From Bolinopsis microptera (Eukaryota > Ctenophora > Tentaculata > Lobata > Bolinopsidae), in assembly GCF_026151205.1 (NCBI RefSeq), contig NC_087074.1:8659726-8723725 (forward strand): DNA of 64,000 nt, given 5' to 3'. Position 1 is the first letter of the stretch. Every line of letters begins with the position of its first letter. Both the position numbers and the translations under genes were made by a program. Of this stretch, positions 46,957-58,824 are shown in pieces. Below the pieces are notes generated by a model, which did not search any database, was not told the DNA's origin, and saw nothing but the letters and a program-made list of their open reading frames with translations.

Positions 46957-47460
46957 ATATTCAACAGAATGAACACCCAGCCTGCTAGTAGACAGTTGAC
47001 ATAGGGAAACGACGGTACAAATTAGGACGAATCCAGACGGGCACCTATTTAATAGCTAATTAACACCCTGAAAATAGGATTCCAGTTAAACTGAGGTCAA
47101 CAATAAACATATAATAACAAAGCGACCAAGATAATCGGAATAGGGTCGTTAGTTTACTTAGCAATCACTAGATTAGACTGCATGGAGCGTGCTGCAAAGT
47201 GCACAGCAGACTCTAAATCACGGACACAAGCAATAAAAATGAAAGATTATGACGACTCATTTTTTTCTCGGTGATTTTATCTTTTTAATTAGACTGTAAC
47301 TTAGATCGAGAGCAAGAAACCTTGACGAAACATGATCACGAAACGGGAATTTACATTGTCTAACACAAAAAAGTCAATGTGCAGTTACTGCATTGTTCAC
47401 GATGATGATAATGATACAAGCAATATATCAGTAAATAACAGTAATACATAACACAGTGAT

Positions 47461-47497
47461 AAGTCATGTAACTGCAACTACTGGAGTTACATGACTT
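47461..47497. repeat. Hairpin with 13-bp stem
   Basis: AAGTCATGTAACT and its exact complement AGTTACATGACTT with an 11-nt loop. Confidence 0.85.
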
Positions 47498-47499
47498 GT

Positions 47500-50400
47500 G
47501 CTTGACTCAACCTCGGAACAAGTGAATATTAATATTTGTCATTATCTCATAACTTTGATCTCAAGATTGGCGCAGCAAAAGAGCAGATATATAGAGGCGA
47601 ATTTAATTGTAATGAGTTATACAGGGTGCGGTTGTTAGAGACTTGGGATTGGAGTGTAGGCTAATGGGTATGGAGCTTTTGAAAGAGAAGAACTTAGAAA
47701 CAAATCTTCTTTGCAGCAATACTAAGATGGCACATACTCTCTCTAGAGTACGGGAAATAAAATTAATTCCTCAACGTCCTTTTCCCCTTTAATTTGGTGA
47801 GGTTATTTGTCAAGCTCTCTAAAGTCGACTAACTTCCCATACGGTAATTCGGATATTATGTGGACAAATTGTCCTTAGTGTTCCATACTGTTCAATGTCT
47901 AATTATTTGGCCTAACCACTGAAATTATCGTTCTGACAGTAATTCCCGATAATGATTTCATTACCATTGCTCTGAGTGGAATACTGAAACATTACTCTTT
48001 AAGCTAAATTAAGACATGACATTTTTAACTTAGTCAAACCGCCGCTTGACAAAATGTCGCTCACTGTCAGTGATAGACAACATTTAATTCAGGTCTCACA
48101 TTAAATTAATTTGCGGATTCTGCTTATTATGATGAGGATTTATCTGGAAAGTTTACAGTTTCTAGTATTGGTTCTTTCCGATAATGAGAAGTTACTTTAA
48201 ATTAATCTTATTAAGCACACCATTACTAAGAACCATGTGTATTTAAAGGTGTCGCCACACATATCCACACTTGAAGCGCGACACTAAATGTAACCAAAGA
48301 AACAAGGAAATAACACAAGGAGTGAAGGACGGCTGCAGAATGAAGGACGGCTGCGGCTCTGTATTCTGGAAACTTTCTGGGGAGTTTAGGCCTGTCACTG
48401 TTCAATATCAATAGACATAGTTGACCATGGAATGAAACAAAGCCTCCTTCAAGAGGAGAAGAATGTGACCTGGATTAGTGTGGTACTAGACCCTGTATGT
48501 GCATTGTGCATAACCAGCAAAATTGTTGATTAGTATTTGGGGAGAATGCCATACATGTGTAATGTCCTGCGTTTGAATTGTGTATCACAAAACGGCAGCT
48601 AGTGTTGTGATATTACAAGTATGTTTCATTAAGGGTTTGAAGCATCTAATTTCCCTCATCCATATTGTCGTTGTTGGCATTTCTGAGACATAACTATTGA
48701 AGCTAACCTAAATACTCCAATGATCATTCTTTTCTTGCGTGCCGACACATAGACATTGAAATATCTGGCTCGAGAGGCTTGCTATAGACGAAATATAATT
48801 GAAAAATTACATAGTATGTATCGCTTGAGATTTTCTTGGGCGCTCGAGAAACAGGTTCAAGATATGAACTCGAATCTAAATCGATACCAGGTTAATCTAA
48901 AATTAATCAGCTTGGATCCAGGAATGTGTTAAGCGCCTCAAATATAACAGCTGGAATTTCACTGTGTAGTTGTATGATTGAAATTTCTCTACCGGGAACA
49001 CAATATATCTTAACGACAGTGTAGAATAGACATTCCAGCAAGGCAAAAATAAGAAGGAAATCTGAACAATGAACTTAATTGGCAAACAATATCCACAAAT
49101 CTGGTCAAACTGAACCACTGGACCAGACTCTTGTTTGAATTCCACTCTTATTTTAAATTCAGCAAAACACACAAATTTACCGAACTATTCGAGGATGGGA
49201 CAGAGAAATGCGTCAAAAAGGCGGTCTAATATGGTCAGTATACTCGGTGTAAAACTTCCCGTAATAAAACAGGGCTAACAAGGCGCCTGGGTTAAAATTC
49301 TGGGGAATTACTCACACACATGTACCTTCAACCGCGGCAGTTTTCAACGACTATTAAATGTTCATTAATTTACTTGTATAAATTATTATAAATTCGAATG
49401 GTATGGAATGTGAACGAGTTATCGATTGTTTTGAAACTATGCAAAACTGTGGTCAGCAAAAATTTAGTGTTCGCACCTTAATTTTGAGGCCATTAAGAAA
49501 ATGAAGCTGATAATAAGAATATGTTTACGCCAGCGCTAACTGTCCTCGCAATTATATTCCCTTTTATTATCAGCCGCGTATAGTTTTTAGTAAAGTTGTA
49601 TGCTTCTGTTTTACCTTTATGCTATTCAATTAAAATAGGCAGATATAGGTAGGTATCCTACAGCATGGTAGTACCTATGAATACTTCTTTACGCTATTTG
49701 CTTGTTATATGTTTAAGGTATTATTTATTAGGTAGTTCAACTAAATATTAACACTATTGTAATTAAACACAGCAAAGCAGTAGTCCTGAACAGGAAAGGT
49801 AACCCCTAGTTTGTTGCCTATTTTTATGACACCAGGTACCAAATCCTCAACTTTTCATTTGCGCACTAAAACTGTGGAGCCTCGATAAACTCAGCAACAA
49901 ACACTTTGTCAGATAGCAAATGATAAGTCAGATAGCTAATAGTATGTCAGATACGGTCAGACTTTTTATATTTTGACTTTCTCACATAAACGGTTTAATT
50001 TTATCAAAATTAAATTTAAAGAAAATTTTGTAAGAAAATGTCTGTTTCAAAGAGGACAACTCTAATTTGTTGACAAAAGCCCAGTACGGTGGGGAAATAT
50101 ATCCACCTGAATATTTACGGACTATCGGAATTGGTGGTATTCTATTAATTAAGAGGGATTAAATCAGAACGCTAAACGAGTAATATTTACTGGTCTCTAT
50201 TATTTAGAATGGACACATATATGATTTAGAACGTACACCCACACACTCCCCACTCAAAACATCAACAGTATCTCCCCGCGTCGGGTAAAGTTAGACATTC
50301 GGGTGCCAGGCTCGGTCTCCTGATAATTGTAGAAGATATTCGAGACTTTGCTCAGCTCTGGACACCGCCGCGGAGCTGGCGGTTACGTAATTCTTGGTCT

Positions 50401-51180
50401 ACCTGTCCACTTTTACCAAGAATGGTTGGTGTTTGATCTCACATCTGATTCAATAATGTTCATGACAAGTTTCAACCCAAGATGGCGGTATTTTTAGATT
50501 GACAGAAGTTTTTTTTATTGTCAAACAATAGTTTATTAGGAATTAGAAGAATAATGAAAATCAATGCTTTGTGGATGAAAAGAGGGGGGTACAAATTTCG
50601 ATATCAAAGTAAAATATTGTTAGACTAGACACACAAAATGAGACAACAAACGAGTGTGATAAGGATAAATTGACTGGAAATCAGGTACAGGATTTTCTAA
50701 GGATAATATTTGACGTTGGAAAAGTGACTGATTCAATGAATGGCAACGCTCATGAATGCAGTCACAGAAGTGTGCAAAAAGTATTCTAATCAAAAGTAGG
50801 GAATATAGATTTTCTGAAGAAATTTCAGAAATCAAGGGGACAATTGAATAATGTTCTTTGATAAGACATAAGTATGTAGATTCGAAGAAACTCATTCAGA
50901 AATCAGGAAAAACAAGATAATTGTGAAAACAATGCGAGCAAAATTGATTTAAGTGAAAGAATGTTGCTTAATATTAATGCGGTAACATTGAAATAAAGTT
51001 GCTACCGCATGGCTCCATTGAAACTCACACGTTATTTCACATTTTCCCACCGTTTTCCTCACCTCAACTTCACACCAGTTTTATAGCATCTCCTTAAAAA
51101 ATTCCTTCCACTAAACTTTCAACAAACTTCAAAGTAACTACCTTCAGATTTCTAACATTAACCTAACACTAGCCAATCAC
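47500..51180 (-). other. Kv 5' intron region, no exon identified
   Basis: No ATG-plus-donor exon of good quality was found here by eye. Short open frames on minus (for example 50620-50895) have no recognised content. Confidence 0.4.
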
Positions 51181-51185
51181 AACAC

Positions 51186-51337
51186 TTACTCACTTACTCA
51201 CTTACTCACTTACTCACTTACTCACCTACTCACTTACTCACTTACTCACTTACTCACTTACTCACTTACTCACTTACTCACTTACTCACTTACTCACTTA
51301 CTCACTTACTCACTTACTCACTTACTCACTTACTCAC
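51186..51337 (-). repeat. GTGAGTAA octamer array (tandem perfect 5' splice-site motifs)
   Basis: About 19 nearly perfect 8-bp units, ACTCACTT on +. On the minus strand, the Kv transcript strand, it reads GTGAGTAAGTGAGTAAGT, so every unit holds GTGAGT and GTAAGT, both consensus U1-binding donor sites. It lies about 330 nt into the intron that follows first exon E. Confidence 0.9.
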
Positions 51338-51668
51338 ATGACATTTTATTCATTCACCACGGCCGGTCGCGGTCTAGACCCTTATTAAAATTTTACATAA
51401 AATAGAGGTGCTTCGAGTAGTCCTCAAGATCCCGATAGCACCGGCCTCGACAGGAGCTTTGGCAAACCAAAAATTGCTATCCATTCTCTCTGATCATACC
51501 TTAAATTTCTTTTATTCTCTGTACCTAACCGAAAACAAGATACGAAAAAAGCTTAACGACACTGCGAATAATTTCTATCACGTGAAGTTTAAAATTATAA
51601 CGCAGAAACCATTCCTCCAAATCATAATCATTCACCAGAACTAAATATTGAATAAAGATTATAATTAC

Positions 51669-51883
51669 CCTGATTCAGAGGAGACAGTCTTCTCGCAAAC
51701 TTCTGACAACCCATCTTTGATCGCGCTGATATCAAGTGTTGGGTAGTTTATCCTCTCCCCTGCATACGAGATCTTCCGGTTACGTGGTGTGTTCTTCTTG
51801 GGAGGTTCAAATGTGCAGAAAGATTTCCTAACTGGTCTCCGGTCGCTGAAGTTGCTGTAAGCGGCCCCACCACTCACAAACAT
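51669..51883 (-). CDS. Kv alternative first exon E (ball-like N-terminus)
   Basis: ATG at 51883, 71 codons, donor GG|GTAATT in phase 2. MFVSGGAAYSNFSDRRPVRK has a small-residue and aromatic head, then a basic stretch, and continues with a Lys/Arg-rich chain. The frame is clearly coding-like. If joined to 41420 it gives a channel of about 486 aa. A separate short gene is the alternative. Confidence 0.7.
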
Positions 51884-53245
51884 AGTGGAATGATACTATC
51901 TGTCCCGGATTTACGCAGATTTGTTATATTCCGTAGAATCAGAATCTGAACATGAGATACAACAGAGATACGATCTGAGATATGATTATAAGAACTAAAC
52001 TCTTCTGCGGACTTAGTGTGGATCTAGTACGGAGTACGGACCTAGTACGGACTTAGTACTGACCTAGTGCTGACCAAGGAAACGGAAGCAACTAACTCTA
52101 TTTATTCTAAGCAATGAATTGGAGCGGTGTGTAATACGAAGGGATATAAATAAACGAAGAGATATAGACACGAAGAGAAATATATACAGTATAATAAACA
52201 ATCCTGCTGCTTTATAACTTTAGATTAATATGCAATATAAACGTTTTGAGCATGGCTGTTACAAATATATTGCTCTTCAAGCCATTGTTCACTGAATAAT
52301 TAAGTCGATATTGTTCTCTGCTAGATATTGTGGCAACTGGAACGGTAAACAATACAAAGCAATAGCTCGTTACTGCATGGGTAACTTAAGTAGTAGCTGA
52401 AGCTGATCAGTTATAACAAATAACAGTGCCGTGCCACTATGTTAGGTTCTGCTAGATCATATCGTGTACACAAGATAAACTATACCGCACCATATACCAT
52501 CCCCTGGTAAGAGTAAGACAGAGTACTGCTATCGTTTAGCAAGTCTGTCGATTACTGATATATTATGCATTATTGCATCATTGCGTCCATAAACTAGCAG
52601 CACTTTATCAGGGAACTCAGGACTACCAAATACCAAATGGGCTTGTTAGGGTACCAAGATGAGATATAGTTTCAAATAATATATAAGGATATAGTAACGA
52701 CTAACGACATGGTAGGCGCCCTACAATGGCAATGTCTTAAGCTGTCTATATAATATGCGTGTCTAATTATCATAATATCATAGTATTGCTTGAGGATCTC
52801 GACTACAAATAATACCAAAAGATAACCATTCGAATAGAATTATGATGCAGCCACTTATTATGCAAATCCGAGGACCTCCAAGCTCTAAAGCCGACCCAAT
52901 TAATAAACCCTGATACACTTCACAGCTACTGCCACCACATCCGGGTCTATCTTTAAGAGAGTTCAGAGCGATGTTCGTTGTTCGGACAATAATAATTGAA
53001 CTTATAATAGAATTTTATAGGCTTATAAATATCTCCGGGATTTCGACGCGGGATCATATTATCACTCAGCCCGGCCCGCTGTTAGATAAACATCTCAAGG
53101 TGATATCATCCCGCCCCGGAAATTTGTATAAACCCGGCCCGCTTTTTAGTCGTAACTGATGTTTATCATTCAATTCTCCGACTTACAATAATCAATGATA
53201 CTGCTGATTAGAACTCGATAATAGTAGAACAGTTAGACGCGCGAT

Positions 53246-53329
53246 CACGTGGGCGCGTCACGTGCGTACCACGTGCCACCAATAGCATACGCCGAGTCTA
53301 TACCACGTGACACGAAAGCGCACCACGTG
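53246..53329. promoter_or_regulatory. Cluster of five CACGTG E-boxes
   Basis: CACGTG at 53246, 53259, 53270, 53304 and 53324, five palindromic sites in 84 bp within a CpG-rich patch. CACGTG binds bHLH-ZIP factors such as USF, Myc/Max and CLOCK relatives. It lies within the Kv first-exon region, 210 bp downstream of candidate exon F, and may be a promoter or enhancer. I see no other gene next to it. Confidence 0.6.
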
Positions 53330-53539
53330 ATATGAAACATCGTAACCGTCCACTTCTTTTACACGCAAATTCCTGGGAACGTTGCCAAAGCAGCTAATTC
53401 TTGGAATTTCTCCAACGCGTGGCGTGAGAAGTTGGCGACTAGCCAGCTACCCTTGTCCGTGCCCTAAAAATAGTATTGTTTTGCTTGCTCTCCTTCCAGC
53501 TCTTGTTCCTGCTAACGTTCAAGCTATTGCTCCACTTAC

Positions 53540-53562
53540 ACTATGACAGATCGGTTTGACAT
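53540..53562 (-). CDS. Candidate Kv first exon F
   Basis: ATG at 53562, MSNRSVI plus GT, then a strong donor GTAAGTGGAG, phase 2. Short and without conservation data, but the phase fits the array and it sits in a CpG-rich promoter-like stretch. Confidence 0.4.
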
Positions 53563-53656
53563 TCAGATTCTAATGTATTTCTAAAGTATATATCCCTTGT
53601 CGAAATCGCCGGAGATAATTATAATCCATAAACACTTCACGCTCAGGGCTAAATAA

Positions 53657-53794
53657 ATGTAATCCCTCAGCTGGCGCTTCGGGATTACATATTAACACAA
53701 AACTCGTGCGCTGCGCGCACTCGTATGTGTTTATCAGATCATCCCGCTAGCGCGGGATGATCTGTTATATAAACCCTTTGCGTGGCGGGTTTAT
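53657..53794. repeat. Four back-to-back hairpins
   Basis: Stems: ATGTAATCCC/GGGATTACAT (53657-53690); AACACA and GTGCGC with their complements (53694-53731); CAGATCATCCCGC TAGC GCGGGATGATCTG (53735-53764, perfect); ATAAACCC/GGGTTTAT (53769-53794). They differ in sequence but share layout and near-absent spacers, like the cluster at 35025-35125. Confidence 0.85.
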
Positions 53795-54111
53795 GTTATT
53801 ATAAGTTAATAACCCGTAGAGCTATCGTAAACGCAAGATTTGAATAGCAGCTTATTGGCCTGATGGCCTTGTTACCAAACTCATCGTTTAAAGATTGCAG
53901 AATCTTCTCAATGATTGAGGACACACAAGTGGACGAGTGAAGGTCAAAACCAAATTATCAAACCGTTCGCATAAATTTGCCAGATAAGTCATTATCATCC
54001 ACACGTGGCGCCTCTAATACAGGACTCCGACATAGTCATTTTATCTGATTTCATAATTCATGAGCTTAGATCATAAATAATCGCCCTCATCTTTAAAGAT
54101 GAAGGTAAATG

Positions 54112-54513
54112 TATTGTTCAGAAAGTCTGCATCCAGGTCAAATTGATACAATTATGCTAATAAGACGGGTCTATGAGGACAATGCAGCACCATCGCCAGT
54201 ACATTGTCAAGACAAACTATTTTCATTGATGGTGAGCATAGCGATTACTACACTACATGATCTGCATCACGGTAGGTCGAGAACTCTTAATTCTGATGTG
54301 GTAAGGATATTAACCACCGATATTGAAAGAAACAAGAGCCTTTCTTTATTCTTAGCTAACCCTCGTTCATCATATGATGGTTTTAACATAGGAAATTCTT
54401 GGATATTATTGGAAATATTTATATATTTGTTCCATTTAATGGGTAGATGTAAGATAACTTCCTGGATCCACAAGTTGCATGATGTAGATTGTAGATGGAG
54501 ATTGGAGAAGTAG
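54112..54513 (+). other. Unassigned 134-codon open frame
   Basis: An uninterrupted + frame ending in CRWRLEK, with a hydrophobic stretch (SWILLEIFIYLFHLM). No family recognised and no splice context. Its length is unusual for this AT-rich DNA, but I cannot support it as a gene. Confidence 0.15.
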
Positions 54514-55711
54514 TATAATCTGGATCAAGGTTGGGTCAAGGTCTACTATCAATCAGCCAATTTGTCTACCGTATAGTTTAGTGGAATATGACGCGGTATA
54601 GCAGCAGATCGTGTACTTCTGGCATTTGATCAGTAGACTACATCGTCTACTTTAAGGGCCTAATACTCTAAAATCTGAATACTGGGTGCACGTTGACGAA
54701 CCATCCAAATCTAATGTACTGGTTTAATCAAATATTAAATGAGAGATATTTGATAAACACCCCATCAACTTGCTGAATCTATCATCATCATAAAGGTTGA
54801 AGAAACGAAGCGAATGAGAAAGTTGAATTTTATAAACTAAAGGATATGGCTGTCTTGTGCCGACTCAGGAGTCATGAAGTCGAATCTTGGCTTGAAGTCA
54901 AAGTGATCACCGTCTTCAAGCGTCAAGATCACTAAAGGTTCGTAGCTCTGCGGCTGAACGTCATTAATACTTCTAGCTTAGGTCCTTAATCCATATTTAT
55001 TATATTACCTTTAGTTCCATGTGAATAACTTTAGACAGAGCTATTGTTTATTATGTAGCAAATTGATGGCGAGTGCGGGATAATTAGTTAAAATATTAAA
55101 ATTAGACACGCGGTTGAGGAACCATGTGATCTCCAAAATACGAGCAGCTTCATGTTTAAAGGAGTTACAAGCACAAAAGAGACAAAAGTTAAATGATATT
55201 TAATTAAATGCTTATGTGAATACATCAGAATAATTACGCTATGAATAATATGTTATTGAATTTTATTGGATACAAAGTTACATCTTGTCAAAGTCAAATC
55301 TAGGGTTATCCTAAAGCTAATTCACTAAGAGTAAGTTACCAAAATAGTCGTAAGGCGCCCAGACAGATAACAAGATAAGGAACCTCACAAGTTACATATT
55401 TGTCAGTATCTGAAAAGGTTAATTAACCAAATGTACTCGATTTGTATTATTATTGAGTGCGAGAAGTGAGCTACTGACCGAAAGGGTCGTACAATACAGA
55501 CACGGTCGGCAGCAAACACGTACGCAGTTTTATTTTATCAACAGTTTTTAAATGAATGATTTATGCGTAAAATTGATGCCAAAGCTCTTTTTACAATATA
55601 GATTGTAGAATTTAAGGATTAGGAATTCGAGAAGTTCATATCATTTAAAATAAATCTTATGAACATTTGCATGAAATAACTAAATGAGATGAGAGAGCTA
55701 GTGTTCCCCAC

Positions 55712-55803
55712 CGTATTTTATCCTGATCCAGTAGTTTCTTGTACTTCTTTTTAAGGTCTGTTATAAGTGATTGACTTGTCGAGAATCCCACTACCCCGTC
55801 CAT
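55712..55803 (-). CDS. Candidate Kv first exon G (Lys-rich)
   Basis: ATG at 55803, 30 codons, CG|GTGGGG in phase 2. MDGVVGFSTSQS is followed by a Lys-rich helix (LKKKYKKLLDQDKI), a ball-and-chain-like order. The donor is weak, which lowers confidence. Confidence 0.4.
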
Positions 55804-56028
55804 TGTTCAAGCGTACCTTTCATAAAACCAATAAAGCTTGTTCCACTCTGATCGAACACAAAAAATAATGAGAGCAAAATAGAAGCAGATCGAAAAACTT
55901 GAAACGCGAATAAGTTGACAATGACGCGATGAAAGCAGATTCCTACGTTAGGGCTTCTTAGACGTTCCCTGTATTTTTAACTTGGACTACTTGTCAGCAA
56001 ACATCTTGGACTCAACGGTAAATCTCAC

Positions 56029-56036
56029 GTCTGCAT
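56029..56036 (-). CDS. Possible 8-nt Kv first exon H
   Basis: ATG CAG AC then GTGAGATTT, phase 2. Too short to judge alone. Confidence 0.2.
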
Positions 56037-57415
56037 TTGAAGTAAAAGTTTATTTTATTTTTTGTCGTACAGACGATAACAACAGGACAAAATCAATTTG
56101 ATTTAAGGGATTATTATTAATAAACATGCTTTAATACTGATACGATCAGATTGTACTAATTTTGTATCTTAAGATCATATACTCAGTGATCGCTGTGACG
56201 TTATTGATCGATATTATCCTGAGGTGAAGTAGCCATGTTCGTTAAAGGACACATCCTCTTAAAGGCACCACTGTTACTGTAATATGACAGCTTAAAGGCT
56301 CGGGGCTCCCTTTTGTTGAAAGCCACCGTTGTGACGAGCGGTTTTAAAGTGTGAAATGTGCCGCTGAGTATTCAATTCTCTGACTCAATACAAGGCAAGT
56401 AGAGTTGTGAAACGTGGGGGTTGTTGTCGACTATATTAGGTACTGACAGATGAGTTTATAGTTAACATTGAAGTGCTGATAGTGGAAATAAGGCGAGTGA
56501 TGAGATACTACAAGTGCTGAAGTCGGGAGCACAACGGTGATCATGAACCAAGTATTAACAAGAAATTAAGGGAGTAGGTATTGTAAAATGTCTTTGTACG
56601 GTTTCGCATGCACCCTCTCAGCCCGGCCCGGCTACGATTTCATCGATGAGACGATGGTTCTGGCAGCGTCTGACAAAATATATATAAAATTATTAAATAC
56701 AAATTCTAATAAAAAGTTCTAAAAATACATAGAAATAATGTAAACTGTTTAACATTGTTTGTAGACTTCTTCAAGAGGAAGGTATAGAGTAAAGTTTATC
56801 ACGAGGATTTTCAGAAAAAAGTATGCCCCTATCCGTGTGTTGAAAGTTTTCTTCCCATAATGTTGATCATATCTTCAGGAGCTGTTTCTGGCGTCTGCAG
56901 CATCTAGTGTTGTTCTGATACTGGATATATCTTCAAAAAGTAACATCGTCTATTGAACTATCAAATCTCTGATCAGGAGAGTGAGAGAGTCCTATCACTT
57001 ATGCTTGATAATATGTATAAGTATGTATAAATGTAAGCAGGCTAATTATAATTAAAACAATAAGTACTTATCATGAGTACGCGGCGTTTATAATTATAGG
57101 GAACCTTTTGTAGATCTCGTAGATTATGTTTTTATCTATTGAACGTGATGATAAACCCGGAATACTTAGAGAGGGGAACATAGGCCAGTGTATTGGTGTA
57201 CTCTCTTTGTCAACGATTTGTCTTACGAATGTAAGTAATGCGCTGCTCGATTAATGCTAATGGAGTAATAGCTGTCTCTTTTTATTTGATCGAGAATTTT
57301 GGTGAAATATCGTGTTTTTTGTTGAAGAAGTAATGTTTTTCCAAAACTTCTAGTGCTACTCATATTGTTTGGTTATGAATATTTGGTGTTTGTAAATTAT
57401 TATTTTCCTTTCAGA

Positions 57416-57866
57416 ATGAAAATAACATTAGCTCTCGTGATAATAGTTCTGGTGATGGGCGGTGAAACTATAAATTGTCATATCTGTGAGGTAGTGGAGG
57501 ATGATGGTAACGAAGTAGAGTCCATTGCGTGCGAGAAAACGAGCATTAAAACATGCGGAGAAGGAGAGGACGTTTGCCGAACAATCACCGTGGGTTACAG
57601 TTTGTCTTATATGACTGCGCCTGGGCCAATTCTTGCTTCTTCAATATTCTACAAGTGTGGAACAAAAACCAAGGAGGGTGCGGATGATGCCGATTGCCGA
57701 CTGTGGAACCTTGACAGCAAGTTTTGACGGTTTCGCGGACTTCAAGTGCGAATCCAAATACTGCGACACTGACGCTTGTAACACAGGACAGGTTGCTCAG
57801 ATACCCTTCTTCATGATTGTTGCTACAATCGCCTTCTACGGACTTTCTAGATTTCCAAACTTTTAG
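57416..57866 (+). CDS. Ly6/uPAR-like GPI-anchored protein with an apparent frameshift
   Basis: Nested on the opposite strand in the Kv locus. The ATG at 57416 follows a good acceptor (CTTTCAG), suggesting a 5' UTR exon. Signal peptide (MKITLALVIIVLVMGG), CHIC, spaced Cys, and the LU-domain signature YCDTDACN, then a C-terminal hydrophobic tail (IPFFMIVATIAFYGL) for GPI attachment. The two parts lie in different frames. Near 57687 a 7-nt near-repeat (GCCGATT GCCGACT) adds seven bases, exactly the shift needed. Either the allele is broken by a 7-nt duplication or this is an assembly error. Ly6 proteins act at the cell surface, often modulating receptors or channels. Confidence 0.75.
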
Positions 57867-58092
57867 TCCTCATGCAACTACTTCAGAAAAAAATCAGCAT
57901 ATCATATCAATCAGCATATATATTTATTTAGTCGCTGGAAAGCAGTATAGATAAGTTACCATTTTCGACAGCGACCTAAAACGAGTTTGGTTACTGATTC
58001 ATTGACGAAAACTAGTTTCTTTTCCGTCAAAATCAGCAAAAATAATAAACGATAAACTAACACTGTAGTCATGGCGGCAAAATTAAACTTAC

Positions 58093-58112
58093 TTGATCAT
58101 AGCATAATCCAT
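58093..58112 (-). CDS. Candidate Kv first exon I
   Basis: ATG at 58112, MDYAMI plus AA, then a perfect donor GTAAGTTTA, phase 2. Twenty coding nucleotides only. Confidence 0.38.
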
Positions 58113-58263
58113 TGCTGTGGTGATCGACGAAATGGAACTAGTACGCTACAAATTGGAGAAAGAAATGCCGAAAAAAGTTAATGTATTGTAGGATTAGGAT
58201 GTGATGACAATCAACGTTAGAATTGGTTGATGAAGTTATCGGACATGATCTACGGTAACATAC

Positions 58264-58286
58264 CTATGATTGATATCACAGTACAT
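58264..58286 (-). CDS. Candidate Kv first exon J
   Basis: ATG at 58286, MYCDINH plus AG, donor GTATGTTAC, phase 2. Confidence 0.38.
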
Positions 58287-58660
58287 ATAAGAGCTCAAAT
58301 ACAATCATAACTGAGTCTGACTCATAAGAAATATGATTAGCGCAATTATAAGTCTGGGGGAGAGCGAGGAGGAATCAAGTACAACTAAGTTATTTAATCT
58401 ATTCCATTTTTCTTTACCTCGAAAACAATGTTACTATATGGGCACAAATGGACGAATGATGATGATACAGTCGATTGTCGAACCTCGATATACCGGTTAC
58501 CTCGATATACCGGGCCTCTTCTTTCCCCCAAACCTTTGGTTAATTATCTAATTTTTGCAAGAAATGATACCCTAAAGACACTGGGGATTGGTTTGATATT
58601 GGTTTGACTGTATACTCGATCTAACTCCAAACCTTTATTAAAAATACATGCATTACTTAC

Positions 58661-58668
58661 ACTGACAT
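58661..58668 (-). CDS. Possible 8-nt Kv first exon K
   Basis: ATG TCA GT then GTAAGTAATG, phase 2. Same size as candidates D and H. Confidence 0.22.
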
Positions 58669-58824
58669 ATGTACTGCTATTATAAGGGTTGATCGCATCA
58701 AAGCGCCGAGGTAGTAATATCAGCCCTCAACCTATATAGTGTGAGTCGCTCGTGATTCCTGAATTTAATCACTAATTTGTTTTCTCATACCAAAAAGTGA
58801 CTTGCAAATAAAATAAATTCTTAC

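Noticed and set aside
49308-49322. ATG TGT before GTGAGTAATT as Kv first exon
   Set aside because: Phase 0. It counts as the one strong-donor exception to the phase-2 pattern.
55003-55020. MELK before GTAATA, and MRTIIVFFIINK before GTAGCT near 59490, as Kv first exons
   Set aside because: Both end in phase 0, so they cannot join the T1 exon in frame; donors are weak.
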